DNA of 64,000 bases. Source: Callorhinus ursinus. Taxonomy: Eukaryota; Chordata; Mammalia; Carnivora; Otariidae. The stretch spans positions 5,641,221 through 5,705,220 of the forward strand of contig NW_020312867.1 of assembly GCF_003265705.1 (NCBI RefSeq), written 5' to 3'. The position numbers and the translations under genes are program-made. The notes under the pieces are model-generated. The model had not been told where the DNA came from, did not search any database, and saw only the letters and a list, made by a program, of their open reading frames with translations. Positions 46,708 through 58,799 of the stretch are shown one piece after another. Within the stretch, counting starts at the first letter, position 1. Each line of letters opens with the position of its first letter.

Positions 46708-48150
46708 GTAAGGTGTCCTTTTGGGCTTTTGGCTTGCATCGTGTAATGGATGTTGGGTTGGGTAATTTGGGGGGAATGAAATTTCTTCCAGGAGAAATTC
46801 TTTAAATAAAAATCTCTTCTCAGCCTGAACAATGAGAGGGCACCTTGAACTGAATTTTGAACTGCTCCTAACTAATGCCTTCTTGTTTTTCTTTGCCTTT
46901 CTTCTGTCTTAGAAGGGTTCCTTTTGGGAATTTGGTGAGATTGGAGTATACGGTAGCATACAGTTCCCTCTTGCAGAGAGGCTAGGAAGTGTAAGTGATT
47001 CTGAGTGAGTTGATCATCTCTCTGTCAGAGATGAGCATGCCCTTTGAGGTCTCTGATGCCCTAGGTATCTCTCACTTCTCCTGGACTAGGAGATCCGGAT
47101 GAATGGCTATGGGGTTTCCCCTTCCTTCTTTCCCCCCCATTCTTCCCTCCTTCATGTACTTTCTTCCTACCTCTCTTTCTTATCCCACTATACAGGTCTG
47201 TTACTGCCATCTTTTCTTCTGGTCCACTTTAGCCCAGGACCATAGCCTGACAGGACACATACTGAGGAGGTAGGCAGGAACAAAGCTGCTTCTCCCACAC
47301 TGAGCTCTGAAAAATCTGCAGAAGAGAGAGGTGGAGAGAGGGTGCTTCTTTTTTCGGCTGATGCTGATCAGTATTATATCCTTTGCCCTGTTCCTCATGC
47401 CTCACCCTCTACTTTCTGTCCTTGCTCTTATTGTCGTATGTGTCTTGTTAGGGGGGCCATGGTCCATGGCTTGCAGCTGTAGAAGACATGGAACTTCTGT
47501 GGATTGGCCTGAAAATTTTACCGCCACTGAGATGTTCTGTTCTGTCCATCTGACAAAAACTTAAAGCACAGTCAGTTTGCTGGTTGGGGACTTTATGTGA
47601 TCCTACTTCCTTCTGGCTTTGTTTCAACCGGGCTTTGTCTTACTTTAAGAATTTATTAAGTGGAATAATTCCTACTAGCAGCAATGTGATTGATTTGGAA
47701 ATAATCCCTCATAGGCTTCTCCATTTGTCCTTTTTTTGGGGACACTGTCTTGTTTGCTTATTTCTCTATCTTTTGAATGTTCGCTTTTTTTGGTTTTTGG
47801 TTGCTTTCCCACCCCTCCTTCTTTCTTTTCACTTCAGGTAAGGGTTACTTGAAAAAGGGGATGAGATTGGTGTGCTAAGTTGTATTGTTAGTATGATATT
47901 CTTCTATGTAATGGAAAAATTCCACCTGTCAAGAAAGGTAGAAAGGTGATGCTATATTACTTGCTACTCCTTTTTTGTTCCCAAGTGACATAAACCCCAC
48001 AGGTAGATTTAGTGGAAGGATCAAAATGAAGAAGGAGCTGTAGAACTGGGGTTCTTTTGGCTCTCTCTGTTGTTCCTCTTTGCTGTTCTCATTTCTCTTC
48101 ACATAGAGTTTCTGGGCTGCACTAGAACCACCCTGTCATATATTTCAATT

Positions 48151-48248
48151 TTTTTTTTAAGTAATCTCTACACCCAACATGGGGCTTGAACCTACAACCC
48201 TGAGGTCAAGAGTTGCATGCTCTACTGACTGAGCCAGCCAGGTGCCCC
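48151..48248 (-). mobile_element. Short-type Can-SINE
   Basis: Antisense, TAATCTCTACACCCAACATG body. Confidence 0.82.
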
Positions 48249-48377
48249 AAATTTCACTTTCTTTTCTCCCTTTTTTGTCTGGTGCTTATTTGGCTAAACC
48301 CCAACCCTGGTGAAAGTGGTTATCTTCTTCTGCATCTACACCCTAGCAGATGAACATCAATAGGGAAGAGCATGCAG

Positions 48378-48562
48378 GGAGTGCGTGGGTGGCTCAGTCG
48401 TTAAGCGTCTGCCTTCAGCTCAGGTCATGATCTCAGGGTCCTGGGATCGAGCCCCACATCGGGCTCCCTGCTTGGCGGGAAGCCTGCTTCTCCCTCTCCC
48501 ATTCCCCCCGCTTGTGTTCCCTCTCTCTGTCAAAATAAATAAATAAAATCTTTAAAAAAAAA
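48378..48562 (+). mobile_element. Can-SINE
   Basis: Sense; 19-bp TSD AATAGGGAAGAGCATGCAG (48359-48377) with one mismatch in the right copy (from about 48561). Confidence 0.92.
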
Positions 48563-49821
48563 TAGGGAAAAGCATGCAGATAATCTGTATTACATAGATT
48601 AGGTCAGGTGATGGTGGTTGAAAACTCAGAATGTAGTGGCTTAAATTTGGTAGTTCTCTTTTACATAAAAATCTAGATATGGAAGGTCCAGAACTGGTGA
48701 TTTTGATGGTTTCATGATCATCAGGGGTCCAGGCTCCTATCTTCTGATCTGCTGCTGTGTGGTTTCCATCCTTAAAGTTACTCCATGATCCTAGATGATT
48801 GCTCCAGCCACCATGTCCATATTCTAACTAGCAAGAAGGAGGCAGAGAGGGAAAGGGCATGCTCTCTTCCTTTCAGGGCAGTTTATAGGAATTCCACACA
48901 CAATTTATAACATATTATACCAGGCTGCAAAGAAGTGGGAAGATCTTCATTCTGAATGATCAGATGCCCACTATAATTGGGAGTTCTGTTAGGAAGAAGA
49001 GAAGTGTTGGGAGACAAGTAACAGTCTCTGCCACATGAACCCAGCTGCATTCAGTTCACATTTATAACCATAAAACTCACATGAGCACTCAGCATGGCCC
49101 TGAAATCCTGATCCTACTCTATTTCCCTAGTAAATTGACTTTCCTACTCTTTCTCCTTAAATCTTTACTCACCTATCCAAAACCTAGTCTCAGCTGATGT
49201 CTTTGCCTCATATTTCATGGAGAAAAGCAATACAATCAGATGAGACCTCATTGTCTCATTATTATTTCCACTAGCTCACATCCCTACGCATATGTGCTGT
49301 CTGCTCACATGGGACTGTATAGGAAACATCTTCATGTTCTGTTACACTGTCCCTTATGTTTTCCTTTCCATCCCTTCTGGTCAAGAGATTTGCATTTATA
49401 TCCTTTCTCTCTTGCATCTTAAACTTAATATGGCCAAAATAGAATGAATTCTTCATTGCAGTTTTCTTCCTTTCAAACCCTCCCCATCTCAGTAAATGGC
49501 ACACTCAGTTGCTCAAGCCAAAAATTTAGAATTCATCCTAGGTACTCACTTTCCTGTATTCTATCAGCAATCCATCTGTTTTAGCTCACTTATGGATTGT
49601 GTCTTGAATGTGCCTGTTTCTTTCTATCTCCAAGGTACCATCATTTCTTGGTTGGGAGATTTCAGCAGTCTTCTTACTGTATTTTTTGCTTCTGTATTTT
49701 AAAGATGAATTATTTTATTGAAGCATATCATAAATGTAGAAAATTGCCCATATTATAAGTATACAACTTGATGAATTATCACAAAGTGACCCTGCCACCT
49801 GGATTAAGAAATAGAATATTT

Positions 49822-49989
49822 TTGGGGGTGGGGGGATGGGTTGGCCTGGTGATGGGTATTAAGGAGGGCACGTTCTGCGTGGAGCACTGGATGTTATGCA
49901 GAAACAGTGAATCATGGAACACTATGTCAAAAACTAATAATGTAATGTATGGTGATTAACATAACAATAAAATTTTTAAATATTAAAAA
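49822..49989 (+). mobile_element. Young, severely 5'-truncated L1 3' end
   Basis: About 170 bp of the carnivore L1 3' end (ATGTAATGTATGGTGATTAA, AACAATAAAA, A-tail), sense. Flanked by AAGAAATAGAATATTTT on both sides. Confidence 0.88.
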
Positions 49990-50068
49990 AAAGAAATAGA
50001 ATATTTTCAAAACCTCAGACTTTCATGTTCCTCCTAGTTATTCTTCTTCTCTACATCCTAATTTCTTC

Positions 50069-50250
50069 TTCTTTTTTTTTTTGAGAGAGCGCCTAGAGAG
50101 ATTGTGGGAAGGGCAGAGGGAGAGGGAGAGAGAGAATGCCAAGCAGGCTCAGCGTTCAGCATTGAGCCCAAAGTGGGGCTCGATCCCTCAACCCATTTTG
50201 AGTCAAAATCAAAAGTTGGACGCTCAACCAACTAAGCCACCCAGGTGCTC
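50069..50250 (-). mobile_element. Can-SINE
   Basis: Antisense; TSD CTACATCCTAATTTCT / CTGCATCCTAATTTCT. Confidence 0.88.
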
Positions 50251-50639
50251 CTGCATCCTAATTTCTAATGCCATTGTTTAGTTTTGTCTATTTTTGTGAT
50301 AAAATTGAATCTTACAACATGTATTTTTGGTGCTTGTCTTCTTTTACTCAGTCTTATGTTATGCAGTCATCAGTGATTATATTTTTCCATGTTATATGAA
50401 TATACTACAATATATTGTACTATTGCTGGCCATTTTGGTTTTTTCTATTTTGGAGCTGTTACGATGGGATTGCTATGACTATTCCTGTACATATGTTTTA
50501 GTGCACATATGTATTCATTTCTGTTGGGTAAATGGCTTAGAATTGCTGGGTCATAGAGTGTATATACAGAACTAGCCAAAGTAATTGTATCATATTGCCC
50601 TCCCACCAGCAGTGCATGAGAATTCCAAAAGCTTCCGAT

Positions 50640-51020
50640 TCTCCACTTCCATTCTTGCCCTCCTCTAGTCTGTCTGCCCCACAGTAGTCGCTGTGGTCTT
50701 TCTAAATCAGATCACTGACTCCTCTGCTTAAGCCCTCCAGTGGTTTCTCATTGGAGCCAGCATGAAATGCACAGTGTCTGAGGCCTTATATGATCTGTCC
50801 CAGCTACCTTTCCAACCTCATGTCCCCTCTACTTTTCTTACGCTCTCTCCTCCAGTCTTGGTGGCCTCTTTTTTGCCCTCAGACCTAGTTCTAGTGTCAA
50901 GGACTTTGCACGTGTTGTGTTTTTGGGAGGCTCTTGATTTTTATGTGATGCCATCTTTTTAACCTTCAGTTTCTCTCTGAAATGTCACCTCCTTGAGATG
51001 CCTTCTTTTTAGGGAAGCTA
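50640..51020 (+). repeat. L2 3' region, sense
   Basis: AAATCAGATCACTGACTCCT, GCCTTATATGATCTGTCCCA, GACTTTGCACGTGTTGTG and GAAATGTCACCTCCTTGAGA follow the L2 3' consensus in order. Confidence 0.7.
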
Positions 51021-51565
51021 AAGCAGCTTCCCTTTATCACATCAGCCCATTTTATCTTCGTAACACTTTTCAGTGCCTGAAGTCATCTTTGTTTACATAT
51101 TTTTGCCTGTCTTCTCCTGAAAGCTCCTTTGGGGTCACATGCTTTCAGATCTCAATTAGAGAGAAAAGAGAGCTTTTCTCACCAAATTTTGGCCATGAAT
51201 ATCCTAAGGAAGGAGGTGACTGGTAAGCCTAGATCACAGCGTACCCCTGGGGTTAGGAGGGCAGGGTCTGTGATGGGCAGCTCATACCAGAAACTCATGG
51301 TTAGTGCTGGAGAAGAGCCATCTCTCAAGAGAAAGGGGGGGAAATGGTAGTTTGGGACTAAACTATTTTAGATTTCTTAAACTATACATATTACCATTGT
51401 ATCAGATGTCTCTTCTTCCTAGGATGGGGGGCACATGGGAACCATGTAGTCTCTGCTAGCCTGTCACCACCTCCGTTCGCTCCCTGTTGGTGGCCTCTCC
51501 TCTGGAGGCTCCACATTAAGTGCAGTCCTGGTTACCTCACTTTCTTCTGACTGGTTTTCTTTCAG

Positions 51566-51646
51566 ATCACGTCTACCAGCTCTCAGACACTTAAAGGACA
51601 TGTTCTCTGCAGGACCACCCTGAAGGACTCCTCAGCATATTGCTGA
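51566..51646 (+). CDS. CDK5RAP1: CDK5RAP1 exon 14: C-terminus and stop
   Basis: Acceptor TTTCAG ends at 51565. Twenty-six codons (ITSTSSQTLK to DSSAYC) and TGA at 51644-51646. The last TRAM strand is LKGHVLCRTTL. Confidence 0.96.
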   Translation: MTSTSSQTLKGHVLCRTTLKDSSAYC

Positions 51647-51845
51647 CCTGGGTGGATGGCCTTAGAGTTGACATGGGCTGTCCTTGCCCAGAGGAAGGGA
51701 GCTATGACTGGTCACTAATGAAGGAGGTAACGAAGCTCTGGAGACAAACTGCAAGTGTTGAAGCAGCTTTATGTCAAATGGAAAATGTATCTCTTTCCTG
51801 CTATGTGAACAGCTTATACAGTCATTAAATTTACCGAAAGTAAAA
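51647..51845 (+). other. CDK5RAP1: CDK5RAP1 3'UTR
   Basis: Short untranslated region of about 200 bp from the TGA to just beyond the ATTAAA signal; no repeat inside it. Confidence 0.75.
51824..51829 (+). promoter_or_regulatory. CDK5RAP1: CDK5RAP1 polyadenylation signal ATTAAA
   Basis: ATTAAA 178 bp after the stop, followed by a T/G-rich element (ggtccctttgtctc). No AATAAA occurs earlier in the UTR. Confidence 0.7.
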
Positions 51846-52488
51846 TGGTCCCTTTGTCTCTCTACTTTTACTTCATTTTTGCCTTGGTTAGTGTTTCTGG
51901 GATTTTCCCTACAGTCTGTATTAAGTGTTTTACAACCCAGTTTTTGCTGTGGACACTGCTAACTTGTCTGATTTTCAACTCTGGACCCTACGAGTTAGAG
52001 ACTAAAGGAGGGGAAGGTGGAGAGAACCATTTGCTTGGGAAAACTGCCCTACATTTTCTAATATTTTGGTTTAATGACATTGACTTAGCTGCCTGTCTCC
52101 TTACTTTATTCTCATATTTTACCTGAGGATTTCCCTCCTGGGCCTCTTTTTTTAGCCTGTCAGATCATTCATTGCCCTTAGGTCTGACCGCACTTGGAGG
52201 GTTTTTTTTTTTTTTCCCCCTACCCTGATTTTATGTTTTTATTTGTTTTTGTTTTTATTTTATGATTTTATTTTAATTCCAGTTAGTTAATGGTTATTAT
52301 AGTCGTATATAACTAATATATTAGTTTTAGGTGTACAATGTAGTGAATCAATACTTCCATACATCACCCTGTGCTCATCATAACAAGTACACTCCTTAAT
52401 CCCCATCACCTGTTTCAGCCATTCCCCCCGCCCCCGACTCCTCCCTGCTGGTAACCATAAGTTCTCTATAATTAAGAGTCTATTTCTT

Positions 52489-52722
52489 GGGGCGCCTGGG
52501 TGGCTCAGTCATTAAGTGTCTGCCTTCGGCTCGGGTCATGGTCCCAGGGTCCTGGGATCGGGCTCCGCATCGGGCTCCCTGCTCCATGGGAAGCCTGCTT
52601 CTCCCTCTCCCACTCCCCCTGCTTGTGTTCCCTCTCTCGCTGTGTCTGTCTCTGTCAAATAAATAAATAAAATCTTTAAAAAAATAAAATAAAACAAAGA
52701 AACGGGTCCTGACTTAAAAAAA
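52489..52722 (+). mobile_element. Can-SINE with possible 3' transduction
   Basis: Sense; exact TSD AAGAGTCTATTTCTT (52474-52488, 52723-52737). After the normal A-rich tail comes CAAAGAAACGGGTCCTGACT (52695-52714), then a second poly(A) directly before the TSD. Confidence 0.85.
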
Positions 52723-52737
52723 AAGAGTCTATTTCTT

Positions 52738-52889
52738 TTTTTTTTAAGATCTTATTTATTTGTCAGAGAGATTGAGACAGAGGCAGGCAGAGGAAGAAGA
52801 TTGAGACAAGAAGCGGGCTTCTTGGAGCCCTGGGATTACAACCCGAGCTGAAGGCAGACGCTCAACCGACTGAGTCACCCAGGTGTCCC
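52738..52889 (-). mobile_element. Can-SINE, internally deleted
   Basis: Antisense, about 150 bp, using the same target (right flank AAGTCTGTTTCTT) as the preceding sense SINE. Confidence 0.8.
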
Positions 52890-53024
52890 AAGTCTGTTTC
52901 TTGCTATGCCTCTCTCTCTCTCATTTTTCCCCTTTGCTTGTTTTGTTTCTTAAATTCCACATAGGAGTGAAATCATGGTATTTGTCTTTTTATGACAGGC
53001 TTATTTCACTTAGTTTAGCTTTAT

Positions 53025-53226
53025 TTATTTATTTTTTTTGAAGATTTTATTTATTTATTTGAGAGAGAGAGCCAGCCAAAGAGGGAACACAAGCCGGGGG
53101 AGTGGGAGAGGGAGAAGCAGGCTTCCAGCGGAGCAGGGAGTCCGATGCGGGGTTCGATCCCAGGACCCTGGGATCATGACCTAAGCCGAAGGCAGACGCT
53201 TAACGACTGAGCCACCCAGGCACCCC
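53025..53226 (-). mobile_element. Can-SINE
   Basis: Antisense, within L1; exact TSD TTAGTTTAGCTTTAT. Confidence 0.92.
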
Positions 53227-53921
53227 TTAGTTTAGCTTTATACTTTATAGCTCCATCCATGTCATTGCAGATGGCAAGATTTCGTTCTTTTTTAGGGCTG
53301 AGTAATATTCCATTGCATATACACAACACATCTTTATCCATTTGTCAGTAACGGATACTTGGACTGCTTCCTTCTCTTGGCTACTGAAAATAATGCTGCT
53401 ATAAACATAGGGGTACATGTATCCTTTTGAATTAGTGTTCTTGTATTTTTTGGGTAAATACCTAGTAGTGTGATTAATTTTTTGAGGAACCTCCATCCTG
53501 TTTTCCACAGTGGCTGCCCAGTTTGTATTCCTACCAACTGTGCACAAGGGTTCCTTTTTCTCCACATCCTTGCCAACACCTGTTGTTTCTTGTGTTGTTG
53601 ATTTTAGCCATTCTGATAGGTGTGAGGTGATACCTCATTGTGGTTTTGATTTGTATTTCCCTCATGGTAAGTGATAAAGAGCATCTTTTCATGTGTCTGT
53701 TTGCCATCTGTATGTCTTCTCTGGAGAAATGTCTGTCATGTCCTCTGCCGATTTTTTATTCGGTTTATTTGGTTTTGGGTTTTTTTTTTTTTTTTGTACA
53801 TGAAATTGCTAAGCCTCAGATACTAAGTCTAATTGCTAAATCTGTCACAACTAAATTAGAGAATTTGAGTTCAGGCACTCACGCTATGTTTATAAGAGAC
53901 TCTGACCATTTATTGGCTATT

Positions 53922-54100
53922 CATTTTTTTTTTAAGACTTTATTTATTTATTTTGAGAGAGAGAGAAAGAACATGAGCAGGGGCAGGGGAGAGGGAGAAG
54001 CAGGCTCCCTGCTGAGCAGGGAGCCCGATGCGGGGCTCGATCCCAGGACCCTGGGATCATGACCTGAGCCAAAAGCAGATACTGAGCCACCCAGGTGCCC
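53922..54100 (-). mobile_element. Can-SINE
   Basis: Antisense, within L1; head region shortened (AGATACTGAGCCACCCAGG). Confidence 0.85.
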
Positions 54101-55849
54101 ATAGGTGTTGAATTTTATAAGTTCTTTATATATTTTGGATACTAACACTTTATCAGATGTGTCATTTGCAAATATCTTCTCCCATTTCATAGGTTGCCTT
54201 TTAGTTTTGTTGATTGTTTCCCGCACTGTGTAGAAGCTTTTTATTTTGATGTAGTCCAAATAGTTTAGTTTTGCTTTTATTTCTCTTGCCTCAGGAGACA
54301 TATCTAGAAACTAGTTGTTACAGCTGATGTCAAATAAGTTACTGCCTGTGTTCTTTTCTAGGATTTTTATGGTTTCAGTCCTCACATTTTAGGTCTTTAA
54401 TCCATTGTGAATTTATTTTTGTGTATGGTGTAAGAAAGTGGTCCAGTTTCATTCTTTTGCATGTTGCTGTCCAATTTTCCCAACGTCATTTGTTGAAGAG
54501 ACTGTCTTTTTCCCATTGGATATTCTTTCCTGCTTTGTCGAAGGTTAATTGACCATATAATTGTGGGTTAATATCTGGGTTTTCTATTCTGTTCTGTTGA
54601 TCTATGTGTCTATTTTTATGACAGTACCATACTGTTTTGATTACTACAGCTTTGTAATATAACTTGAAGTCCAGAATTGTGATGCCTCTAGCTTTGTTTC
54701 TCTTTTTCAAGGTTGCTTTGGCTATTTAGGGTCTTTTGTGGTTCCATACAAATTTTAAGATTGTTTGTTCTGGCTCTGTGAAAAATGATGTTGGTATTTT
54801 GATAGGGATTGCATTAAATCTGTAGATTTCTTAGGTAGTGTGGACATTTTAACAATATTTGTTCTTCCAATCCATGAGCATGGAATGTCTTTCCATTTCT
54901 TCGTGTCTCCTTCAGTTTTTCATCAGTGTTTTATAGATTTTAGAGTACAGGTCTTTCACCTCTGGTTTACGTTTATTCCTAGGTATCTTATTTTTGGTGC
55001 ATTTGTAAATGGGATTGATTCCTTAATTTCTCTTTCTGCTGCTTCATTATTGGTATATAGAAATGCAACAGATTTCTGTATGTTAATTTTTGTGTCTTGT
55101 GACTTTAGTGAATTTGTTTATCAGTTCTACCAGTTTTTTGATGGAGTCTTTAGGGTTTTCTGTAGAGAGTATCAGTATAGAGTTTCTGTATACAGTGTCT
55201 TCTGCAAATAGTGAAAGTTTTACTTCTTACCAATTTAGATGCCTTTTATTTCTTTTTGTTGTCTGCTGTGTAGCTAGGACTTCCAGTAGTGTGTTGAATA
55301 AAAGTGGAAAGAGTGGACATCCTGACGTGAGGGAAAAAACTCTCGGTTTTTCCCCATTAAGGATGATATTAGCTGAGGGTTTTTCGTATGTGGCCTTTAT
55401 TATGTTGAGGTATGTTCCCTCTAAACCTACTTTGTTGAGGGTTTTTATCATGAATGGATGTTGTACTTTCTCAAATGCTTCTTCTGTGTCTATTAAGATG
55501 ATCATATGATTCTTATCCTTTCTTTTATTGATGTGGTGTATCATGTTGATTGATTTTCAAATATGGAACCACTCTGGCAACCTAGGAGTAAATCTCACTT
55601 GATCATGGTGGATGATTTTTTAGTGCTTGTTGAATTCAGTTTGCTAGTATTTTGTTGAGAATTTTTACATCTGTGTTCATCAGGGATATTGGCCTGCAGT
55701 TCTCTTTTTTAATGGTGTCCTTATCTGTTTTTGGTATCAGGGTAATAATGCTGGCCTCATGGAATGAATTTGGAAGTTTTCCTTCCTTTTCTGTTTTTTG
55801 GAATAGTATGAGAAAAATAGGTATTAACACTTCTTTATTTTTATTTATT

Positions 55850-56053
55850 TCTTAAAAAAGATTTATTTGAGAGAAAGTGAGGAAGTGAGAGAGAGAGCGA
55901 GAGTGAGAAGGAGCAGGGGGAGGGGCAGAGGGAGAGGGAGAAGCAGAGTCCCTGCTGAGCAGAGAGCCCAACGTGGGGCTTGATTCCAGGACCCTGGGAT
56001 CATGACTTGAGCTGAAGGCAGATGCTTAACTGACTGAGCCACCGAGGCGCCCC
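55850..56053 (-). mobile_element. Can-SINE
   Basis: Antisense, within L1; flanks ACACTTCTTTA / ACCCTTCTTTA. Confidence 0.82.
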
Positions 56054-57419
56054 TTCACCCTTCTTTAAATGTTTGGTAGGATTCACCTGTGAAGCCATCT
56101 GGTCCCGGGCTTTTGTTTGTTGGGAGTTTTATGATTACAGATTCGGTTAGCACTTGGAGGTTTTTGAAATGTCATTACTTACTAGTAGGCTCTGAGCAGT
56201 CATTCTTAGACCATTCACTACCAACATTGTGTCATTCTGTGGGTATCATGAAAAAATATCTAAAAGATGGTAACATAGAGTATTTGGAATCAAAGTAACG
56301 TGAGTAATTATTTTATTCTTCTGTGCCTTAGTTTTCTCATGTGACGTAAGGATAATAATAAAATGCTTATCTCATATGAAGTTCAGTGAGATTATAACTT
56401 GTAAAGAGTGTAGCACTATGAAATAGTAAGTCCTTTCAGATGGGAGTGATCATTAAAAGATTTTGCTTCTAAAACAGACTGTGTATATTAGGGTATGCTG
56501 AGGCCTTTATTGTGTCTCTGGTCATGATCTCCTTTAGACCCTTTCCCCTGACCTTCATGGCAGCCTTTGGGAACTCTTCCTCAGATGCTGGTTTGGCCTG
56601 GGAAGATTGGTTTCTGCTCTCAATGTCCATCTGCTGAGGAAAATATTTGTTATGGCTCTTCACCTCAGTTCTTTATTCAAAAGGCATTTTTAAAATTTTA
56701 AAATTTGAAATGTGAAGTATGAAAAAGTAAAACATACATATGGTAAATAATTCAAACAATACAATAGGTGTCTATAATTGGTCAGTTACCCTACTATCAC
56801 TTTCTCCTAATTTAGTTCCTTTTTATGAAGGCCAGCACTTTCAGAAGGTGGAGGAGGGACAGTAAAGTATCTCCCAAACTGAGTAGGCACTTTGAGACTG
56901 GAAAATGAGGCAGGTGACTCTACAGTTTACCCAGAGTTTTATTCAGTGTAAAACTGATGGGATTGGGTGGGTGACAGGTGCTGCACAGCTATTCTGTTTG
57001 CCTAGACTTTAGTCCACAGATTTTATAAGAATGAGGGGATGTGCAGAGGGCATCATGGTGAGGCCCAAAGGTCTGACATTTAACAGACCTTGTGGTACCA
57101 CCCATGTGCCAGAAGGTGGGGGGGGGAAGAAACTATATTATGTCTACTAGTTATCTAAACAAATTTAGGAAAGACCAGAACAAGCCTTCCTGCGTTCTGG
57201 TCAGGGTATACTTTAACCTTCAAGGGGCCTGGGAACATGTAGCCTAGAGGGAGGTCATCACATAGACATGAAAGAGATGGAGGGCCAAAGATGGAGTCAG
57301 TATTGTCAGCACTCCTACAGCACTTTTTTCATTTTCTAATAAGTCTTTTCAGAGATAGTCTCTGTATATACATTGATTAGTGTCTCTATTTTACACCACG
57401 GTTACACATCATACACGCT

Positions 57420-58225
57420 ATTAATAGCTTTATTGAGATATGTGTAATTAACATACAACTGATACTGATATGCACATATTTAAAGTGTACAATTTGATAA
57501 GTTTTAACATACATACACCCATGAAACCATCCCTAAATCAAGAGAGTAAGTAAACTCATCCCCTCCTAAACTTTTCTCATATTTCTTTGTAGTCCCTCTC
57601 TCCTCTGATGCCCCATTCCCAAGCTACCATGGGGATTTTTCTGCCACACATTTTGACATGTTGTATTTTTATTTTCATTAATTTCAAAATACTTTCCAAT
57701 TTCCCTTTTGATTTCTTTTTTGACCCATGCATTATTTAGAATAAGGTGAATTTCCACATATTTGGGGATTTTCCTGAGACCTTTATGTGTACTGATTTCT
57801 AATTTAATTCCATTGTGCCCAGAGAACATAATTGGTATGACCTTAATCATTTGAATTTATTGAGACTTGTTTAGCCGCTCAATATATCTGTCTTGGTAAA
57901 TGTTCATTGTGCACTGGTGAAGAATATGTATTCTGTTGTTGGGTGTAGAGTTCTATAAATGTCAGTCAGTTCAGGTTGTTATTCAAGTCTATATATCCTT
58001 GCTTATCAAGTTCTTCTATCAACTATTGAGAGGGAGGTATCGAAATTTTTAAAAATAATTATGGATTTGTCTCTTTTCCCCTTGCAATTTTATCATGTTT
58101 TGCCTCATATATTTTGAAGCTCTGTTAATCGGTGTATAAACATTTAGGATTTTTATGTTCCCTTGATTAATTGATTCCTTTATCATTATGAAATGACCTC
58201 ATTTATCCTTGGTAATTTTTTTCAA
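57420..58225 (-). mobile_element. L1 fragment, antisense
   Basis: 3'UTR-like text (TTTATTGAGATATGTGTAAT) then ORF2-like text (GACCCATGCATTATTTAGAA, CATTGTGCCCAGAGAACATA, AGAATATGTATTCTGTTGTT). Confidence 0.55.
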
Positions 58226-58755
58226 GATTTTATTTTTTATTTTAAAAGATTTTATTTATTTATTTGACACAGAGAGAGAGAGCACAAGCAGGAGGAGCGG
58301 CAGGCAGAGGGGAGGGAGAAGCAGGCTCCCTGCTGAGCAGGGAGCCCGATGTGGGGCTTTATCCCAGGACCCTGGGATCATGACCTGAGCCGAAGGCAGA
58401 CGCTTAACCGACTGAGCCACCCAGGCACCCCTCAAGATTTTATTTTATCTATTTGTTTTTAAAATATTTTTTATTTATTTGACAGAGAGAGACACAGTGA
58501 GAGAAGGAACACAAGCAGGGGGAGTGGGAAAGGGAGAAGCAGGCTTTCTGTGGAGCAGGGAGCCCGATGTGGGGCTCGATCCCAGGACTCTGGGATTATG
58601 ACCCGAGCCAAAGGCAGCTGCTTAACGACTGAGCCACCCAGGCTCCCCTCAAGATTTTATTTTTAAATAATCTCTACACCCAATGTGGGGCTTCAACTCA
58701 CAACCCCGAGGTCAAGAGCTGCATGTTCCACTGACTGAGCCAGCCAAGCACCCCT
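58226..58755 (-). mobile_element. Three nested antisense Can-SINEs (58238-58432, 58450-58648, 58649-58755)
   Basis: TCAAGATTTTATTTT occurs before, between and after the first two. It is the tail of the third, a short older SINE whose own flanks are CCTTGGTAAT / CCCTGGTAAT. Two later SINEs entered its tail. Confidence 0.85.
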
Positions 58756-58799
58756 CCCTGGTAATATTTTTTGCTTTAAAATCTACATTGTCTAATATT

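Larger units (their letters stand above)
49690..50640 (-). mobile_element. Old L1 remnant, antisense
   Basis: GGGTAAATGGCTTAGAATTG, CTGGGTCATAGAGTGTATA and TTGCCCTCCCACCAGCAGTG are antisense L1 ORF2 end. Interrupted by a young L1 tail (49822-49989) and a Can-SINE (50069-50250). Confidence 0.6.
46708..51565. other. CDK5RAP1 intron 13
   Basis: 46708-48150 is SINE-free and unassigned. 48630-49000 resembles an old interspersed repeat. 49690-50640 is antisense L1. 50640-51020 is sense L2. I see no exon. Confidence 0.55.
12430..51845 (+). other. CDK5RAP1: CDK5RAP1 gene, complete (mitochondrial tRNA methylthiotransferase)
   Basis: Non-coding exon 1 (to 12629) plus 13 coding exons (16008-51646) join in phase to 1752 nt, 583 residues plus stop. 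The product is the MiaB-family radical-SAM enzyme that converts i6A37 to ms2i6A37 in a subset of mitochondrial tRNAs; CDK5 activator binding is also reported (family knowledge). Domains from my concatenation: N-terminal targeting region rich in Arg and hydrophobic residues (1-95); MTTase domain with auxiliary-cluster cysteines C105 (YGCQMN), C141 (VTCSIR) and C179 (GCMAER); radical-SAM core with the CxxxCxxC motif C254-C258-C261 (GCDNMCSYC); and a C-terminal TRAM domain (about 480-580). All six cluster cysteines are present and nothing is truncated. Introns are packed with SINEs, mostly antisense, and intron 12 hosts an HMGB3 retrocopy. Confidence 0.97.
52230..56150 (-). mobile_element. L1, antisense, decayed, with five SINEs
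   Basis: From the 3'UTR (52230) through the ORF2 C-terminus (53245-53565, YAMEYYSALKKNEILPSAMT) to the reverse transcriptase (55227-55544, [20 protein letters not shown]; 55636-55830, [15 protein letters not shown]), in the correct order. Frames are broken between these blocks and the expected catalytic FADD-type block is not in an intact frame. Inactive. Confidence 0.8.

Noticed and set aside
55227..55830. Reverse-transcriptase-like frames on the minus strand
   Set aside because: Broken L1 ORF2 pieces; no retroviral LTRs, gag or env seen, so not an endogenous retrovirus.
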